DNA from: Amycolatopsis lexingtonensis
GTDB lineage: Bacteria > Actinomycetota > Actinomycetes > Mycobacteriales > Pseudonocardiaceae
Reading direction: 5' to 3'
NCBI RefSeq assembly: GCF_014873755.1
Contig: NZ_JADBEG010000001.1
Span: 312,501 to 376,500, forward strand
DNA length: 64,000 nt
A program made the position numbers and the translations under genes. Under the pieces are notes generated by a model, which did not search any database, was not told where the DNA came from, and saw nothing but the letters and a program-made list of their open reading frames with translations. Positions 26,070 to 34,717 of this stretch are shown here, one piece after another. Position 1 is the stretch's first letter. Every line of letters begins with the position of its first letter.

Positions 26070-27198
26070 CGGCCAGCACGGCGGCGAGACCTTCCCGCAG
26101 GTCTTCGACGAAGTACTCGGGCACCTCCAGCGACGGGAAATGCCCGCCTTTCGCGGGCGCGTTCCACCGGACGATGCGCCGGTACCGCTCCTGGGCCCAC
26201 GGGCGCGGGTACTTCTCGATGTCGCGCGGGTAGGTGGTGATCGCCGCCGGGACGTCGACCCGCAGCTCGGGGTCCAGGGAGTTGTGGCTTTCGTAGTAGA
26301 TGCGGGCCGCCGACGCGCCGGTCCGCGTCAGCCAGTACAGGGTGACGTCGTCGAGGATCCGGTCCCGGGAAATCGTTTCGAACGGGCTGTCTTCGGTGTC
26401 GGACCATTCGGCGAACTTGTCGAGGATCCAGGCGAGCAGCCCGACCGGGGAGTCGACGAGCGAGTAGCCGATGGTCTGCGGCCGGGTCGCCTGCTGCTTG
26501 GCGTACGCCGCGCGGTGGCGCCAGAAGTGGCGGGTTTCCTCGGCCCACTCGCGCTCGGTCGCCGTCAGCCCGTCCGTGGACAGCCCGGGCGGGCCCTCCG
26601 CGAAAGTCGTGTGGATGCCGAGGACGTGCTCCGGGAACCGGCCGCCGAGGACCGTGGTGATGTTGCCGCCCCAGTCGCCGCCGTGGGCGGTGAACTCGCG
26701 GTAGCCGAGCCGTCCCATCAGCTCCACCCAGGCGGCCGCGATCTTTTCGGTGCCCCAGCCGGTGGTGGCCGGCTTGTCGCTGTAGCCGAAGCCCGGCAGT
26801 GACGGGGCCACGACGTGGAACGCCGGCTTGCTCGCGTCTTCCGGGGCCGCCAGCTCGTCCACGACGTCGGCGAACTCGGCGACGCTGCCCGGCCAGCCGT
26901 GCGTCAGGAGCAGGGGAGTGGCGTCCGCGCGCGCGGAGCGGCGGTGCAGGAAGTGGATGCCCAGCCCGTCGATGGTCGTGCGGAACTGGCCGATGTGGTT
27001 GAGCCGGTCCTCGAACGACCGCCAGTCGTACCCGGTGCGCCAGTACTCGACGACGTCGGCGAGGTCGGCGAGCGGAACGCCCTGCCCCCAGCGCTCCTCG
27101 ACCGTCTCGGCTTCCGGGAGCCGGGCGGCGGCGAGCCGCGCGCGCAGCTCGTCGAGGTCGGCGTCGGGCGCGTGGGCTTCGAACGCGTGCACGGACAT
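26014..27198 (-). CDS. Epoxide hydrolase (EHN plus alpha/beta hydrolase)
   Basis: A 394-residue epoxide hydrolase. Residues 3-110 are the EHN N-terminal domain (DLDELRARLAAARLPEAETV, then GYDWRSFEDRLNHIGQFRTT). The alpha/beta core shows the oxyanion HGWPGS, the nucleophile Asp in HGGDWGGNI and the His in AKGGHFPSLEVPE. It opens epoxides to diols; several relatives are annotated for juvenile-hormone-like or microsomal substrates. ATG 27198 follows GGAGG. The C-terminal 20 residues extend past the normal end and overlap the convergent HAF gene. It is divergent from a CGNR regulator with paired palindromes between them. Confidence 0.85.
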   Translation of the reverse strand: MSVHAFEAHAPDADLDELRARLAAARLPEAETVEERWGQGVPLADLADVVEYWRTGYDWRSFEDRLNHIGQFRTTIDGLGIHFLHRRSARADATPLLLTHGWPGSVAEFADVVDELAAPEDASKPAFHVVAPSLPGFGYSDKPATTGWGTEKIAAAWVELMGRLGYREFTAHGGDWGGNITTVLGGRFPEHVLGIHTTFAEGPPGLSTDGLTATEREWAEETRHFWRHRAAYAKQQATRPQTIGYSLVDSPVGLLAWILDKFAEWSDTEDSPFETISRDRILDDVTLYWLTRTGASAARIYYESHNSLDPELRVDVPAAITTYPRDIEKYPRPWAQERYRRIVRWNAPAKGGHFPSLEVPEYFVEDLREGLAAVLAVSSRGGTSLPAAGRCPAR

Positions 27199-27218
27199 GG
27201 GAACCTCCTGCCATTGAA

Positions 27219-27278
27219 GAACCGGCTTAGACGGTTCTAACATGGCGGCACCCGAGCGGGCAACCGGCTAAGGTGGTT
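27219..27278. promoter_or_regulatory. Two operator-like repeats between epoxide hydrolase and CGNR gene
   Basis: GAACCG-N7-CGGTTC at 27219-27237 has perfect 6-bp arms. A second copy, AACCG-N7-TGGTT at 27262-27278, has one mismatch. Both keep GCT(T/A)AG in the spacer. One copy lies just upstream of each divergent gene, as expected for autoregulation plus control of the target by the CGNR protein. Confidence 0.65.
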
Positions 27279-27280
27279 CC

Positions 27281-27850
27281 ATGCCTGCCGGATTCCCCGA
27301 CTTCCGCCTCGGTAGCGTGCTCGCGACCAGCTTCACGGCGACGTTGACCGAGCGCCGCGGCGACGCTTTGGAGCGCATCCCCGTGCCGCAGCGGCTCGTC
27401 GACTGGCTGGCCGTGAGCGGCCTCGACGTCGGCTCGTGCACCGACGCCCAGCTCGAGCTCGCCCGGGAGCTGCGGGAGTCGATCCACGCCGCCGCGACCG
27501 CGGCCGCGACGGGGGAGGCGCTCCCCGCCGCGGCGGTCCGGGTCATCAACGACCGCAGTGCCCAGGGCCGGGCCGCCGCCGTCCTGACGCCCGAAGGCGA
27601 GCGGCGGTGGCGGCTCGGCCCGGATTCCGGCTTGGAAGACGCCCTCGGCGTGATCGCGGCCGACGCGATCGACATCCTCTCCGGCGAACGCGACGGGAAG
27701 CTGGCCCTGTGCGCGTCGCCGACCTGCCAAGCCGCCTTCTTCGACACCAGCCGGAGCCGCACTCGCCGCTGGTGCGACATGGGCACCTGCGGGAACCGGG
27801 AGAAGAAAGCCCGCTTCCAGCGCAAGAACGCCGGGGTGGTCAGTCCTTGA
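27281..27850 (+). CDS. CGNR zinc-finger regulator (ABATE domain)
   Basis: A 189-residue protein. The N-terminal ABATE domain (about 20-135) is a putative stress or ligand sensor. The C-terminal zinc finger (about 148-182) has LCASPTCQAAF and RRWCDMGTCGNREKKAR, giving four Cys ligands and the CGNR signature. These are DNA-binding regulators of unknown ligand. It is divergent from the epoxide hydrolase with two shared palindromes, so I infer it controls that gene. Its end overlaps the convergent amidohydrolase gene by 11 bp. Confidence 0.85.
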   Translation: MPAGFPDFRLGSVLATSFTATLTERRGDALERIPVPQRLVDWLAVSGLDVGSCTDAQLELARELRESIHAAATAAATGEALPAAAVRVINDRSAQGRAAAVLTPEGERRWRLGPDSGLEDALGVIAADAIDILSGERDGKLALCASPTCQAAFFDTSRSRTRRWCDMGTCGNREKKARFQRKNAGVVSP

Positions 27851-29054
27851 GCCGGCTGCCCCGCCGCCAGATCGCCCGGATGTCGAGCGTGGCGCCGACG
27901 TCCGTCGTGGGGTCGCCGTCGACGAGCAGCAGGTCGGCGCGGAGCCCTTCGGCGATGCGGCCGCGGTCGCCGAGGCCGAAGCGGCGGGCCGTCGTCGCCG
28001 TCGCGGCGCGCAGTGCCTGGGCCGGGGTCAGGCCGGCGGCCACGAGGTACCGCAGCTCCTGGTGCAGGCTGGCGCCGTGGGCCAGGCCGCCGAAAAACGT
28101 CTCCGCCATGGAGGCGTCGGTGCCGGCCAGGACGTCCACGCCCGCCGCGGCCAGTGCCCCGACGGTCGCCAGCACGTCCTCGAGCTTGCCCTGCGGGTAG
28201 CGGTCGTAGCTGGACCGCAGGGTTTCCTCCCACTTGCCGTCGAGGCGGCGGGCGACGCGCGGGTCGTCGGCGAGGTCGCTGCCGGTGATGCCCATCATCG
28301 ACGCGTTCAGGCACACGCACGGCACGACGAACATGTCCGCGCCGGCGATCAGGTCCACGATCTCCGCGGTGTGCGGCCGGTCCATGAACACGTGGACGAC
28401 CCCGTCGACGCCGGCCTCGGCGGCCATCCGGGTGGCGTCGAGGGTCAGTGTGTGGGCCACGGTGAGGGCGCCGTGCTTCTTGGCCTCGGCGACCCCGGCG
28501 TTCAGCGTGGCCTGGTCGAGCATCGGCAGCCCGGGGTGCCCCTCGACGCTGCCGTCGTCGATCATGAACTTGATGTAGTCGGAGCCGCGGGCGAGCAGTC
28601 GCGGGACGAACGCGGCCGCCTCTTCCGGCGTGGTGGAGAACGGCATCAGCGGCATCACCGGCGGCAGGTCGCCGGCCGGCCGGAAGCCTTCGGGCATCAG
28701 CTCGCTGGGGTGCCCGCCGGGCGGGGTGATGGCGAACCCGGACGACCGGATGTCGGCCACCGTGTCGTCCTCGGTGATGTGCGCCCGGTTTTCGCGGGTG
28801 TTCAGGCCCTGCATCTCCAGCTCGGTGGTGACGCCGAACCGCAGGGCCAGCGCCTGGGAGCCGGGCGCGGAGTGGACGTGCGCGTCGATCAGCCCGGGCA
28901 GCAGGGTCGCGCCCCGGCCGTCGACGACCTCGGCGCCGTCGGGCACGTCGCCGCCGACCTGGCGGATCTTCCGGCCGTCGAGGACGACGGTCCGCACTCC
29001 CAGCGGCTTCTCGCCGTCGAAGACCTGGGCGCCGGTGATGGCGGTGGTGGCCAT
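27840..29054 (-). CDS. Metal-dependent amidohydrolase
   Basis: A 404-residue amidohydrolase-superfamily protein. It has the first metal pair in LLPGLIDAHVHSAPG, a probable carboxylated or bridging Lys in SDYIKFMIDDG, His in LTVAHTLTLDATR and VVHVFMDRPH, and the Asp in DVLAGTDASM. The imidazolonepropionase-like subgroup hydrolyses cyclic or acyl amides; the substrate is not predictable. ATG 29054 follows GCGAGG. It is divergent from a MarR regulator. Confidence 0.8.
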   Translation of the reverse strand: MATTAITGAQVFDGEKPLGVRTVVLDGRKIRQVGGDVPDGAEVVDGRGATLLPGLIDAHVHSAPGSQALALRFGVTTELEMQGLNTRENRAHITEDDTVADIRSSGFAITPPGGHPSELMPEGFRPAGDLPPVMPLMPFSTTPEEAAAFVPRLLARGSDYIKFMIDDGSVEGHPGLPMLDQATLNAGVAEAKKHGALTVAHTLTLDATRMAAEAGVDGVVHVFMDRPHTAEIVDLIAGADMFVVPCVCLNASMMGITGSDLADDPRVARRLDGKWEETLRSSYDRYPQGKLEDVLATVGALAAAGVDVLAGTDASMAETFFGGLAHGASLHQELRYLVAAGLTPAQALRAATATTARRFGLGDRGRIAEGLRADLLLVDGDPTTDVGATLDIRAIWRRGSRLKD

Positions 29055-29096
29055 GGTGGCCTCGCTTCCTCGTTTCGCAGTTACATACCCAATGCT

Positions 29097-29122
29097 ATGC
29101 AATTAGCAGCTGGCATGCAAAT
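29097..29122. promoter_or_regulatory. Direct repeats in the MarR-amidohydrolase intergenic region
   Basis: ATGCAATT (29097-29104) and ATGCAAAT (29115-29122) are 18 bp apart, near two helical turns. They lie in an A/T-rich patch between the divergent amidohydrolase and MarR genes. A plausible but unproven MarR site. Confidence 0.35.
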
Positions 29123-29146
29123 GCGGGAGGTACTACGATCCCGGGG

Positions 29147-29587
29147 GTGAGCACCGCGCGTTCCGCCGAGGACCTGCTGCTGGACCGGATCGGCCCGGCG
29201 CTGTCCCGGCTGCGCCGCCGCACCCCGGCCACGGGCCGGGACCTCTCCCGCAACCTCGTGCTGAACGTGGTCGCCGACGCCCCCGGCGAGATGACCGTCG
29301 GCGGGCTCGCCGCCGAGATGGGCGTCGCGCAGCCGGTGGCCAGCCGGACGGTCGCGGCCTGCATCGCCGACGGCCTGGTGCGGCGCGCGGCGTCCCAGGC
29401 CGATGGCCGCCGGACCGTGCTGGAGCTGACCGAACAAGGCGAAGCGGAGCGAGCGCGGTTCGCCGCGGAGCAGCGTGAGGCGTTTGAAGCCATCACGGCG
29501 GACTGGGCGCCGGAGGACCGCGTCCGGTTCGCGCGGCTGCTCGTGCGGTACACCGACGACGCCGGCGCCTGGTCCCGCGACCGCTGA
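29147..29587 (+). CDS. MarR-family regulator
   Basis: A 146-residue winged-helix protein. The recognition region is GGLAAEMGVAQPVASRTVAA and the wing is RRAASQADGRRTVLELTEQG, with long dimerisation helices at both ends. It starts at GTG 29147 directly after GGGG. It is divergent from the amidohydrolase and is the likely repressor of that gene. Confidence 0.85.
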   Translation: MSTARSAEDLLLDRIGPALSRLRRRTPATGRDLSRNLVLNVVADAPGEMTVGGLAAEMGVAQPVASRTVAACIADGLVRRAASQADGRRTVLELTEQGEAERARFAAEQREAFEAITADWAPEDRVRFARLLVRYTDDAGAWSRDR

Positions 29588-29669
29588 CGTCGTGTCCACA
29601 GTGGACATCGATCGCCCCCGCGGGGCCGCGCTGCCCGGCCGGAACCGGGCGGCTCCTAGAGTCGTGGTG

Positions 29670-30473
29670 GTGAGAACTCTCTTCGTCGCGCTCGGCCTGG
29701 CCGCGGCCGTCGGCACCGCGTGCTCGCCTCCCGCGGTCACGGCCGGCGCGTCCGCACCTGCGGCCGCCGTGCGCTTGCCGCCGGCGCACGCGGGCTTCGA
29801 CTACCAGCTCGGCGGCGCCTACGCCCCGCCGGCCGGGGTCGAGGTCGTCAGCCGGGACCACACCGCCGCGCCCGCCGCCGGGCTCTACGACATCTGCTAC
29901 GTCAACGCCTTCCAGGCCCAGCCGGGTGCCGAGGGGGAGTGGGGCGACCTGGTGCTCCGGGACGCGAACGGCGAGCCGGTGATCGACGAGGACTGGCACG
30001 AGGCACTGCTCGACCTTCGGACGCCGGACAAGCGCCAGCGGGTCGCCGCGAAGGTCAACGCGTGGGTCGACGACTGCGCGGCCAAGGGGTTCCAGGCGGT
30101 CGAACCCGACAACTACGACAGCTACACGCGCTCGCACGGCCTCCTCTTCGACAGTGACGCCCAGGCTTTCGTGCGCCTGCTGTCCGCGCACGCGCACGAG
30201 AAGGGTCTGGCGATCGGGCAGAAGAACACGTCCGAACTCGCCGGGCGGCGCCAGGAAAACGGGCTCGACTTCGCCGTCGCCGAAGAATGCGGTGAGCAGG
30301 AGAACTGCGACGAATACACGGCGGCCTTCGGCGACCACGTCGTCGTGATCGAGTACACCGACGAAGGCCTGGCGACCGCCTGCGCCCGCTGGGGCGGCTC
30401 GCTCAGCATCGTCCGCCGCGACCGCGACGTCGTGCCCGAAGGGGCGCCCGGGTACGTCCGGCGGACGTGCTGA
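29670..30473 (+). CDS. Exported GH114 endo-alpha-1,4-polygalactosaminidase-like protein
   Basis: A 267-residue exported glycosidase. The N-terminus (RTLFVALGLAAAVGTACSPP) is a signal with a Cys that could be lipidated. The TIM-barrel motifs of GH114 are clear: FDYQLGGAYAPPAGVEVVSR, ICYVNAFQ, WVDDCAAKGFQAVEPDNYDS and GLAIGQKNTSEL. The Asp/Glu in VDDCAAKGFQAVEPD are the usual catalytic region. The family cleaves galactosaminogalactan-type polymers. The start is the third of several in-frame GTGs, placed at the signal peptide. It precedes a GH2 gene by 90 bp on the same strand. Confidence 0.75.
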   Translation: MRTLFVALGLAAAVGTACSPPAVTAGASAPAAAVRLPPAHAGFDYQLGGAYAPPAGVEVVSRDHTAAPAAGLYDICYVNAFQAQPGAEGEWGDLVLRDANGEPVIDEDWHEALLDLRTPDKRQRVAAKVNAWVDDCAAKGFQAVEPDNYDSYTRSHGLLFDSDAQAFVRLLSAHAHEKGLAIGQKNTSELAGRRQENGLDFAVAEECGEQENCDEYTAAFGDHVVVIEYTDEGLATACARWGGSLSIVRRDRDVVPEGAPGYVRRTC

Positions 30474-30563
30474 GGTCGAAATGATCGAAGCCTTTGATCG
30501 ATCGGAAACCCTTGTGCGATAGTGCTTTCCGCCGCCAGCGCCGCCGCCGGAAGGGACACCCCG

Positions 30564-33500
30564 ATGCCGAACTCGCCGCGACCGAGCCGACGCCTGGTGC
30601 TGGGGGGAGCCGGCGCCGCCGTCGTCACCTCCGCGTTGGCGCCGGTCGCCAGGGCCGCCGACGCGCTCACCCGGCCGGACCTCGCGGTCACCGGGCGGAG
30701 CACCGACCTCGGCACCGGCTGGCGGTTCGCCCTCGCCAACCCCGACGGCCGCACCACGGACTCCGGCGGCCGGTTCGCCCACGCCCCGGAGCCCGGCTTC
30801 GACGACTCGGCGTGGCAGGCCGTCGACGTCCCGCACGACTGGAGCATCGAGCTCCCGCCGACTCCGCAGGGCGGCACGAACAGCGCGTCCGGCTTCTTCC
30901 GCGGCGGCCTCGGCTGGTACCGCAAGACGTTCACCCTGCCGCCTTCGCTCGCCGGGAAGCGCGTCTCCGTCGAATTCGACGGCGTCTATTCGGACGCGCA
31001 CGTGTACCTGAACGGCGAGCTGCTCGGCAACCACCCGTACGCCTACACCGGGTTCGCCTTCGACCTCACCGGCCGGGCGCACGCCGATGGGCGGACGCCG
31101 AACCTCCTTGCCGTGCGGGCGGTGAACCCGCTGCCCAGCAGCCGCTGGTACTCCGGCAGCGGTATCTTCCGCCGCGTCCGCTTGGTCGTCACCGAGCCGG
31201 TGCACGTGGCCCGGCACGGCACGTTCGTCACCACGCCCGGCATCGCGGCGGGTGACGGGACCGTGCGGGTGGCCACGAACGTCGCGAACGACTCCGCCGC
31301 CACGGTGGTGGCCGAGGTGCGCACGACGGTCACCGACCCGGCGGGCCGGGTCGCGGCCACCGGTTCGGCGACCGTGGCCGTCCCCGCCGGCCGGACGGCG
31401 ACGGCGGTGACCACGCCGAAGGTCGCCGCGCCGCGGCTGTGGTCGACCGGACAGCCCCGGCTGTACCGGGTGCGCACCGACGTCGTCGTGGCCGGGCGCG
31501 TGGCCGACACGACGAGCACGGACTTCGGGTTCCGCCACTTCGAGTTCCACCCGGACAACGGGTTCTCGCTCAACGGCGAGCCGATGAAGCTGCGCGGGGT
31601 CAACCTGCACGCGACGCAGGGCGCGCTCGGCGCGGTGGTCGACGCCGCCGCGCTGGAGCACCAGATGCGGCTGATGCTCTCGATGGGCGCCAACGCCCTG
31701 CGGACCGCCCACAACCCGCCCGACCCACAGCTGGTGGCGGTCTGCGACCGGCTCGGGATCCTCCTGATGGTCGAGGCGTTCGACTGCTGGCGGACCGGGA
31801 AGGTCGAGTACGACTACCACCGCGACTTCGACGCGTGGAGCGGGCGCGACATCGCGGAAATGGTGCACGCGGCCAAGAACTCGCCGTCGGTCGTGCTGTG
31901 GTCGATCGGCAACGAGGTGCCGGACGCGTCGATGGCGGGCGGCCCGGCCATCGCGGCGGACCTGATCGCCGCGGTCCGGGCGATCGACCCGACCCGGCCG
32001 GTGGTCATGGGGTCCGACCGCTACCGGAGCGTCCCCGCGCCGGGTTCGCCGCAGGACCTGATCCTGCGGCAGCTCGACGGCCTCGGCGTCAACTACAACA
32101 CCGCCCAGTCGATCGACGGGCTGCACGCGAAGTACCCGGACAAGTTCTTCTTCGAGTCGGAGTCGTCGTCGGCGACCTCGACGCGCGGGGTGTATCAGGA
32201 ACCGGACCTGCTCAACACGGGGGAGAACCACACGCCGGGCAAGCGGGCGACGTCGTCCTACGACAACAACCTGGCCTCGTGGACCTTCAGCGGCGAGTAC
32301 TCGCTGAAGAAGGACCGGGACCGGAAGTTCTGCCAGGGCCAGTTCCTCTGGGCCGGGCAGGACTACCTCGGCGAGCCGACGCCGTACGACGTCTTCCCGG
32401 TCAAGACGTCGTTCTTCGGCGCGATCGACAGCGCCGGCCTGCCGAAGGACGCCTTCCACCTCTTCCGCAGCCAGTGGACGGCCGCGCCGATGGTGCACCT
32501 GAGTCCGGTGGACTGGACCGACCACCGGCCGGGCGAACCGGTCGTGGTGTGGGTCTACTCCACTGTGGACACCGTCGAGCTGGTGCTCAACGGACGTTCG
32601 CTGGGGAGCAGGAGTTTCGACCGGAAGACCACCGTGGACGGACGGCCGTACCTGGAGACGACCGAACCCTCCGGCGACGACAAGAACGACCCCTCCGGCA
32701 GCTACACCAGCCCGAACGGCAGCTCCGGCAAGCTGCACCTGACGTGGACGGTGCCGTTCGAACCCGGCACCCTGACCGCGATCGCGCGGGACGGCGGCCG
32801 CGAGGTGGCCCGCGACCGGGTCGTCACGGCCGGGCCCGCGCACGCGATCACGCTGACCGCGCCGGAGCGGGGCGAAGGCGGGGCGATGACGTTCGTGACG
32901 GCGTCCGTTGTGGACGCACGGGGCGTGGTCGTGCCCGTCGGCGAACCGGTGCTGCGGTTCGCCGTCAGCGGCCCGGGTCGGGTGGCCGGGGTGGACAACG
33001 GCCGGCAGGAACTGGCGCAGAGCTACCAGCAGCCGGCGATCCCGGCGTTCAAGGGCCAGGCGGTCGCGGTGATCGCGGCGACCGGCGGCCGCGGCCCGAT
33101 CACGGTGACGGCGACCGCGCCCGGACTGGCGCCCGGCCGGATCACCTTGCCGGGCACGAACCTCGGGCAGCGCAACGGGCCCGGGGCGCGGGCGGTGGAG
33201 CTGCCCACGCCGGTGGTGGCGCCGGCCGCGGACGCGAGTTACTCCGGTGCGCCGGACACATTGCCGGCGGCGATGCTGGACGGCGACCCGGCGACCGGCT
33301 GGTCGAACTTCTACCTGAAGCCGGCGACCGCCACGCTGGCCGCGGTGAGCCGGCCGCGGCCGCGGGACTGGGTGTCGCTGGCCTGGCCCGCGGCGCGGCG
33401 GATCGGCGTGGTCACCGCCCGGTTCGTCGTCGACGCTGAGCACGCGTTGCCGTCGGCGGCCGAGGTCACCGTCCGCACCGCGCGGGGGTGGGAGCCGGTG

Positions 33501-33638
33501 CGGAACCTCCGGATCACCTGGGGGAGCGGCTCGGACGACCCGACGACGCTCGAGTTCGATCCCGTGGTGACCGCGGAGGTGCGGGTGACGTTGTCCGCGA
33601 AGGGATTCCTGCGGATCAGCGCACTGGCCGCGAGCTGA
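30564..33638 (+). CDS. Tat-exported GH2 family beta-galactosidase-like hydrolase
   Basis: A 1024-residue enzyme. A twin-Arg signal (PSRRLVLGGAGAAVV) is cleaved after ARA near residue 34. The GH2 sugar-binding domain contains FDDSAWQAVDVPHDWSIE, followed by the Ig-like domain and the TIM barrel with LRTAHNPPDPQL. The acid/base Glu is in WSIGNEVPD and the nucleophile Glu in FFESESSSATS. C-terminal DUF4982-like and discoidin-like beta domains complete it. ATG 30564 follows AAGGGA. It acts outside the cell on beta-galactosides or related sugars. It is probably co-expressed with the GH114 gene. Confidence 0.9.
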   Translation: MPNSPRPSRRLVLGGAGAAVVTSALAPVARAADALTRPDLAVTGRSTDLGTGWRFALANPDGRTTDSGGRFAHAPEPGFDDSAWQAVDVPHDWSIELPPTPQGGTNSASGFFRGGLGWYRKTFTLPPSLAGKRVSVEFDGVYSDAHVYLNGELLGNHPYAYTGFAFDLTGRAHADGRTPNLLAVRAVNPLPSSRWYSGSGIFRRVRLVVTEPVHVARHGTFVTTPGIAAGDGTVRVATNVANDSAATVVAEVRTTVTDPAGRVAATGSATVAVPAGRTATAVTTPKVAAPRLWSTGQPRLYRVRTDVVVAGRVADTTSTDFGFRHFEFHPDNGFSLNGEPMKLRGVNLHATQGALGAVVDAAALEHQMRLMLSMGANALRTAHNPPDPQLVAVCDRLGILLMVEAFDCWRTGKVEYDYHRDFDAWSGRDIAEMVHAAKNSPSVVLWSIGNEVPDASMAGGPAIAADLIAAVRAIDPTRPVVMGSDRYRSVPAPGSPQDLILRQLDGLGVNYNTAQSIDGLHAKYPDKFFFESESSSATSTRGVYQEPDLLNTGENHTPGKRATSSYDNNLASWTFSGEYSLKKDRDRKFCQGQFLWAGQDYLGEPTPYDVFPVKTSFFGAIDSAGLPKDAFHLFRSQWTAAPMVHLSPVDWTDHRPGEPVVVWVYSTVDTVELVLNGRSLGSRSFDRKTTVDGRPYLETTEPSGDDKNDPSGSYTSPNGSSGKLHLTWTVPFEPGTLTAIARDGGREVARDRVVTAGPAHAITLTAPERGEGGAMTFVTASVVDARGVVVPVGEPVLRFAVSGPGRVAGVDNGRQELAQSYQQPAIPAFKGQAVAVIAATGGRGPITVTATAPGLAPGRITLPGTNLGQRNGPGARAVELPTPVVAPAADASYSGAPDTLPAAMLDGDPATGWSNFYLKPATATLAAVSRPRPRDWVSLAWPAARRIGVVTARFVVDAEHALPSAAEVTVRTARGWEPVRNLRITWGSGSDDPTTLEFDPVVTAEVRVTLSAKGFLRISALAAS

Positions 33639-33641
33639 CGA

Positions 33642-34430
33642 TCAGCGGCTGCAGGGCGCCAGCGCGTCCAGGCCCTGCGGTTTCTCGGCGTTGCGGCCGA
33701 TCGCCGTGGCGATGCGGTTGATCGTCGCGACGCGCTTGTCCTCGAGCGGGCCGAGGATCGCGTTCTGGACGAAGTTCGCGCCGCCTTCCCCGGCACTCGT
33801 GACGAGGCGGTTGTTCGCCTCGGCGATCTGCGTGTTCAGCAGGTCCAGGTTCCGCTGGACTTCGGCCTGGGCCTGCGCGGGGATCGCCGGGAGCCGGCTT
33901 TCCACGTCGGGGCAGGTGATCTGCCCGGCGGCCGCGGTGTTCTGCGCGGGCGCGGGTGCCGGGGCCGGTGCCTGCGACGACGCCGCCCCGGAGCCGGACT
34001 GGCCGCCCAGCGAGCACGCCGCGAGACCGCCGAGGTTCTGCGGTTTCTCGCCCTGGCGGCCGATCGCGATGGCGATCCGGTTGATCGTCGACGTGCGCTT
34101 GTCCTGCAGTGGCCCGAGAATCGCGTTCTGAACGAAGTTCGGGCCGCCCTGGCCTTGGGTCGTGACGAGCCGATTGTTGGCTTCCGCGATCTGGGTGTCC
34201 AGCAGTTGCAGGTTGCGCTGGACTTCGGCTTGCGCCTGGGCCGGGATCGCGGGGAGCCGGCTCGCCACGTCGGGGCAGCTGATCTGCCCGCCCGAGGCCG
34301 CGTTGGCGGCGCCGGGGTCGCCGACGGTCGTCGCGATCACCAGTGCTCCCGCCGCGATGGCGAGGCCGAGGGCCGCCGTCGCGATCTTCGTCCGCCGCGA
34401 GAGGCGGTGCCGTCCACCGGTAGCAGGCAT
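33642..34430 (-). CDS. Secreted protein with two duplicated CPDV domains
   Basis: A 262-residue exported protein. After a signal (TKIATAALGLAIAAGALVIA) it contains the same domain of about 85 residues twice. Each copy starts SCPDV or TCPDV, continues RLPAIPAQAQAEVQRNL and IAEANNRLVT, then NFVQNAILGPL, and ends with a Cys. The copies are about 85% identical and separated by an Ala/Pro-rich linker. I know related single-domain proteins only as actinomycete secreted hypotheticals. The stop lies 3 bp from the end of the convergent GH2 gene. Confidence 0.75.
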   Translation of the reverse strand: MPATGGRHRLSRRTKIATAALGLAIAAGALVIATTVGDPGAANAASGGQISCPDVASRLPAIPAQAQAEVQRNLQLLDTQIAEANNRLVTTQGQGGPNFVQNAILGPLQDKRTSTINRIAIAIGRQGEKPQNLGGLAACSLGGQSGSGAASSQAPAPAPAPAQNTAAAGQITCPDVESRLPAIPAQAQAEVQRNLDLLNTQIAEANNRLVTSAGEGGANFVQNAILGPLEDKRVATINRIATAIGRNAEKPQGLDALAPCSR

Positions 34431-34682
34431 GAATCACTCCAAGTTAGCGTGAACAGAGAGGGTCCACACGGGCAGCGCGCGGTTGTTCCGAATGGCGCGG
34501 CCGACTGGGCCGCGAAGGTCATCGTGGCGGCTCCAGCAGGGATTTGTCCAGTGTGAAAAGGAAAACGGGGAGATGCTGAACCATTTCGAACCGGGGTACG
34601 TGTGAATCGGTGAAAGGCGGCTTGTGCGATTCGGAGCGAAAGCCGGGTCTTGACGTGGCCGCCGTCGCCTCCTAGCGTCGGC

Positions 34683-34700
34683 ATACCGACCGGTCGGTGT
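34683..34700. promoter_or_regulatory. TetR-type operator upstream of the acyl-CoA ligase cluster
   Basis: ATACCGACCGGTCGGTGT is an 18-bp palindrome with one mismatched end pair. It ends 3 bp before the AAAGGAGG ribosome binding site of the ligase gene, so binding would block transcription. Nearly the same sequence lies at 51113-51130 before the kinase/dehydrogenase operon. Confidence 0.8.
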
Positions 34701-34717
34701 CCAAAGGAGGTCACTGG

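Noticed and set aside
29493..33443. 1316-codon open frame on the minus strand
   Set aside because: It is the antisense of the GH114 and GH2 genes, which have clear catalytic motifs; its product is low-complexity Arg/Val/Gly.
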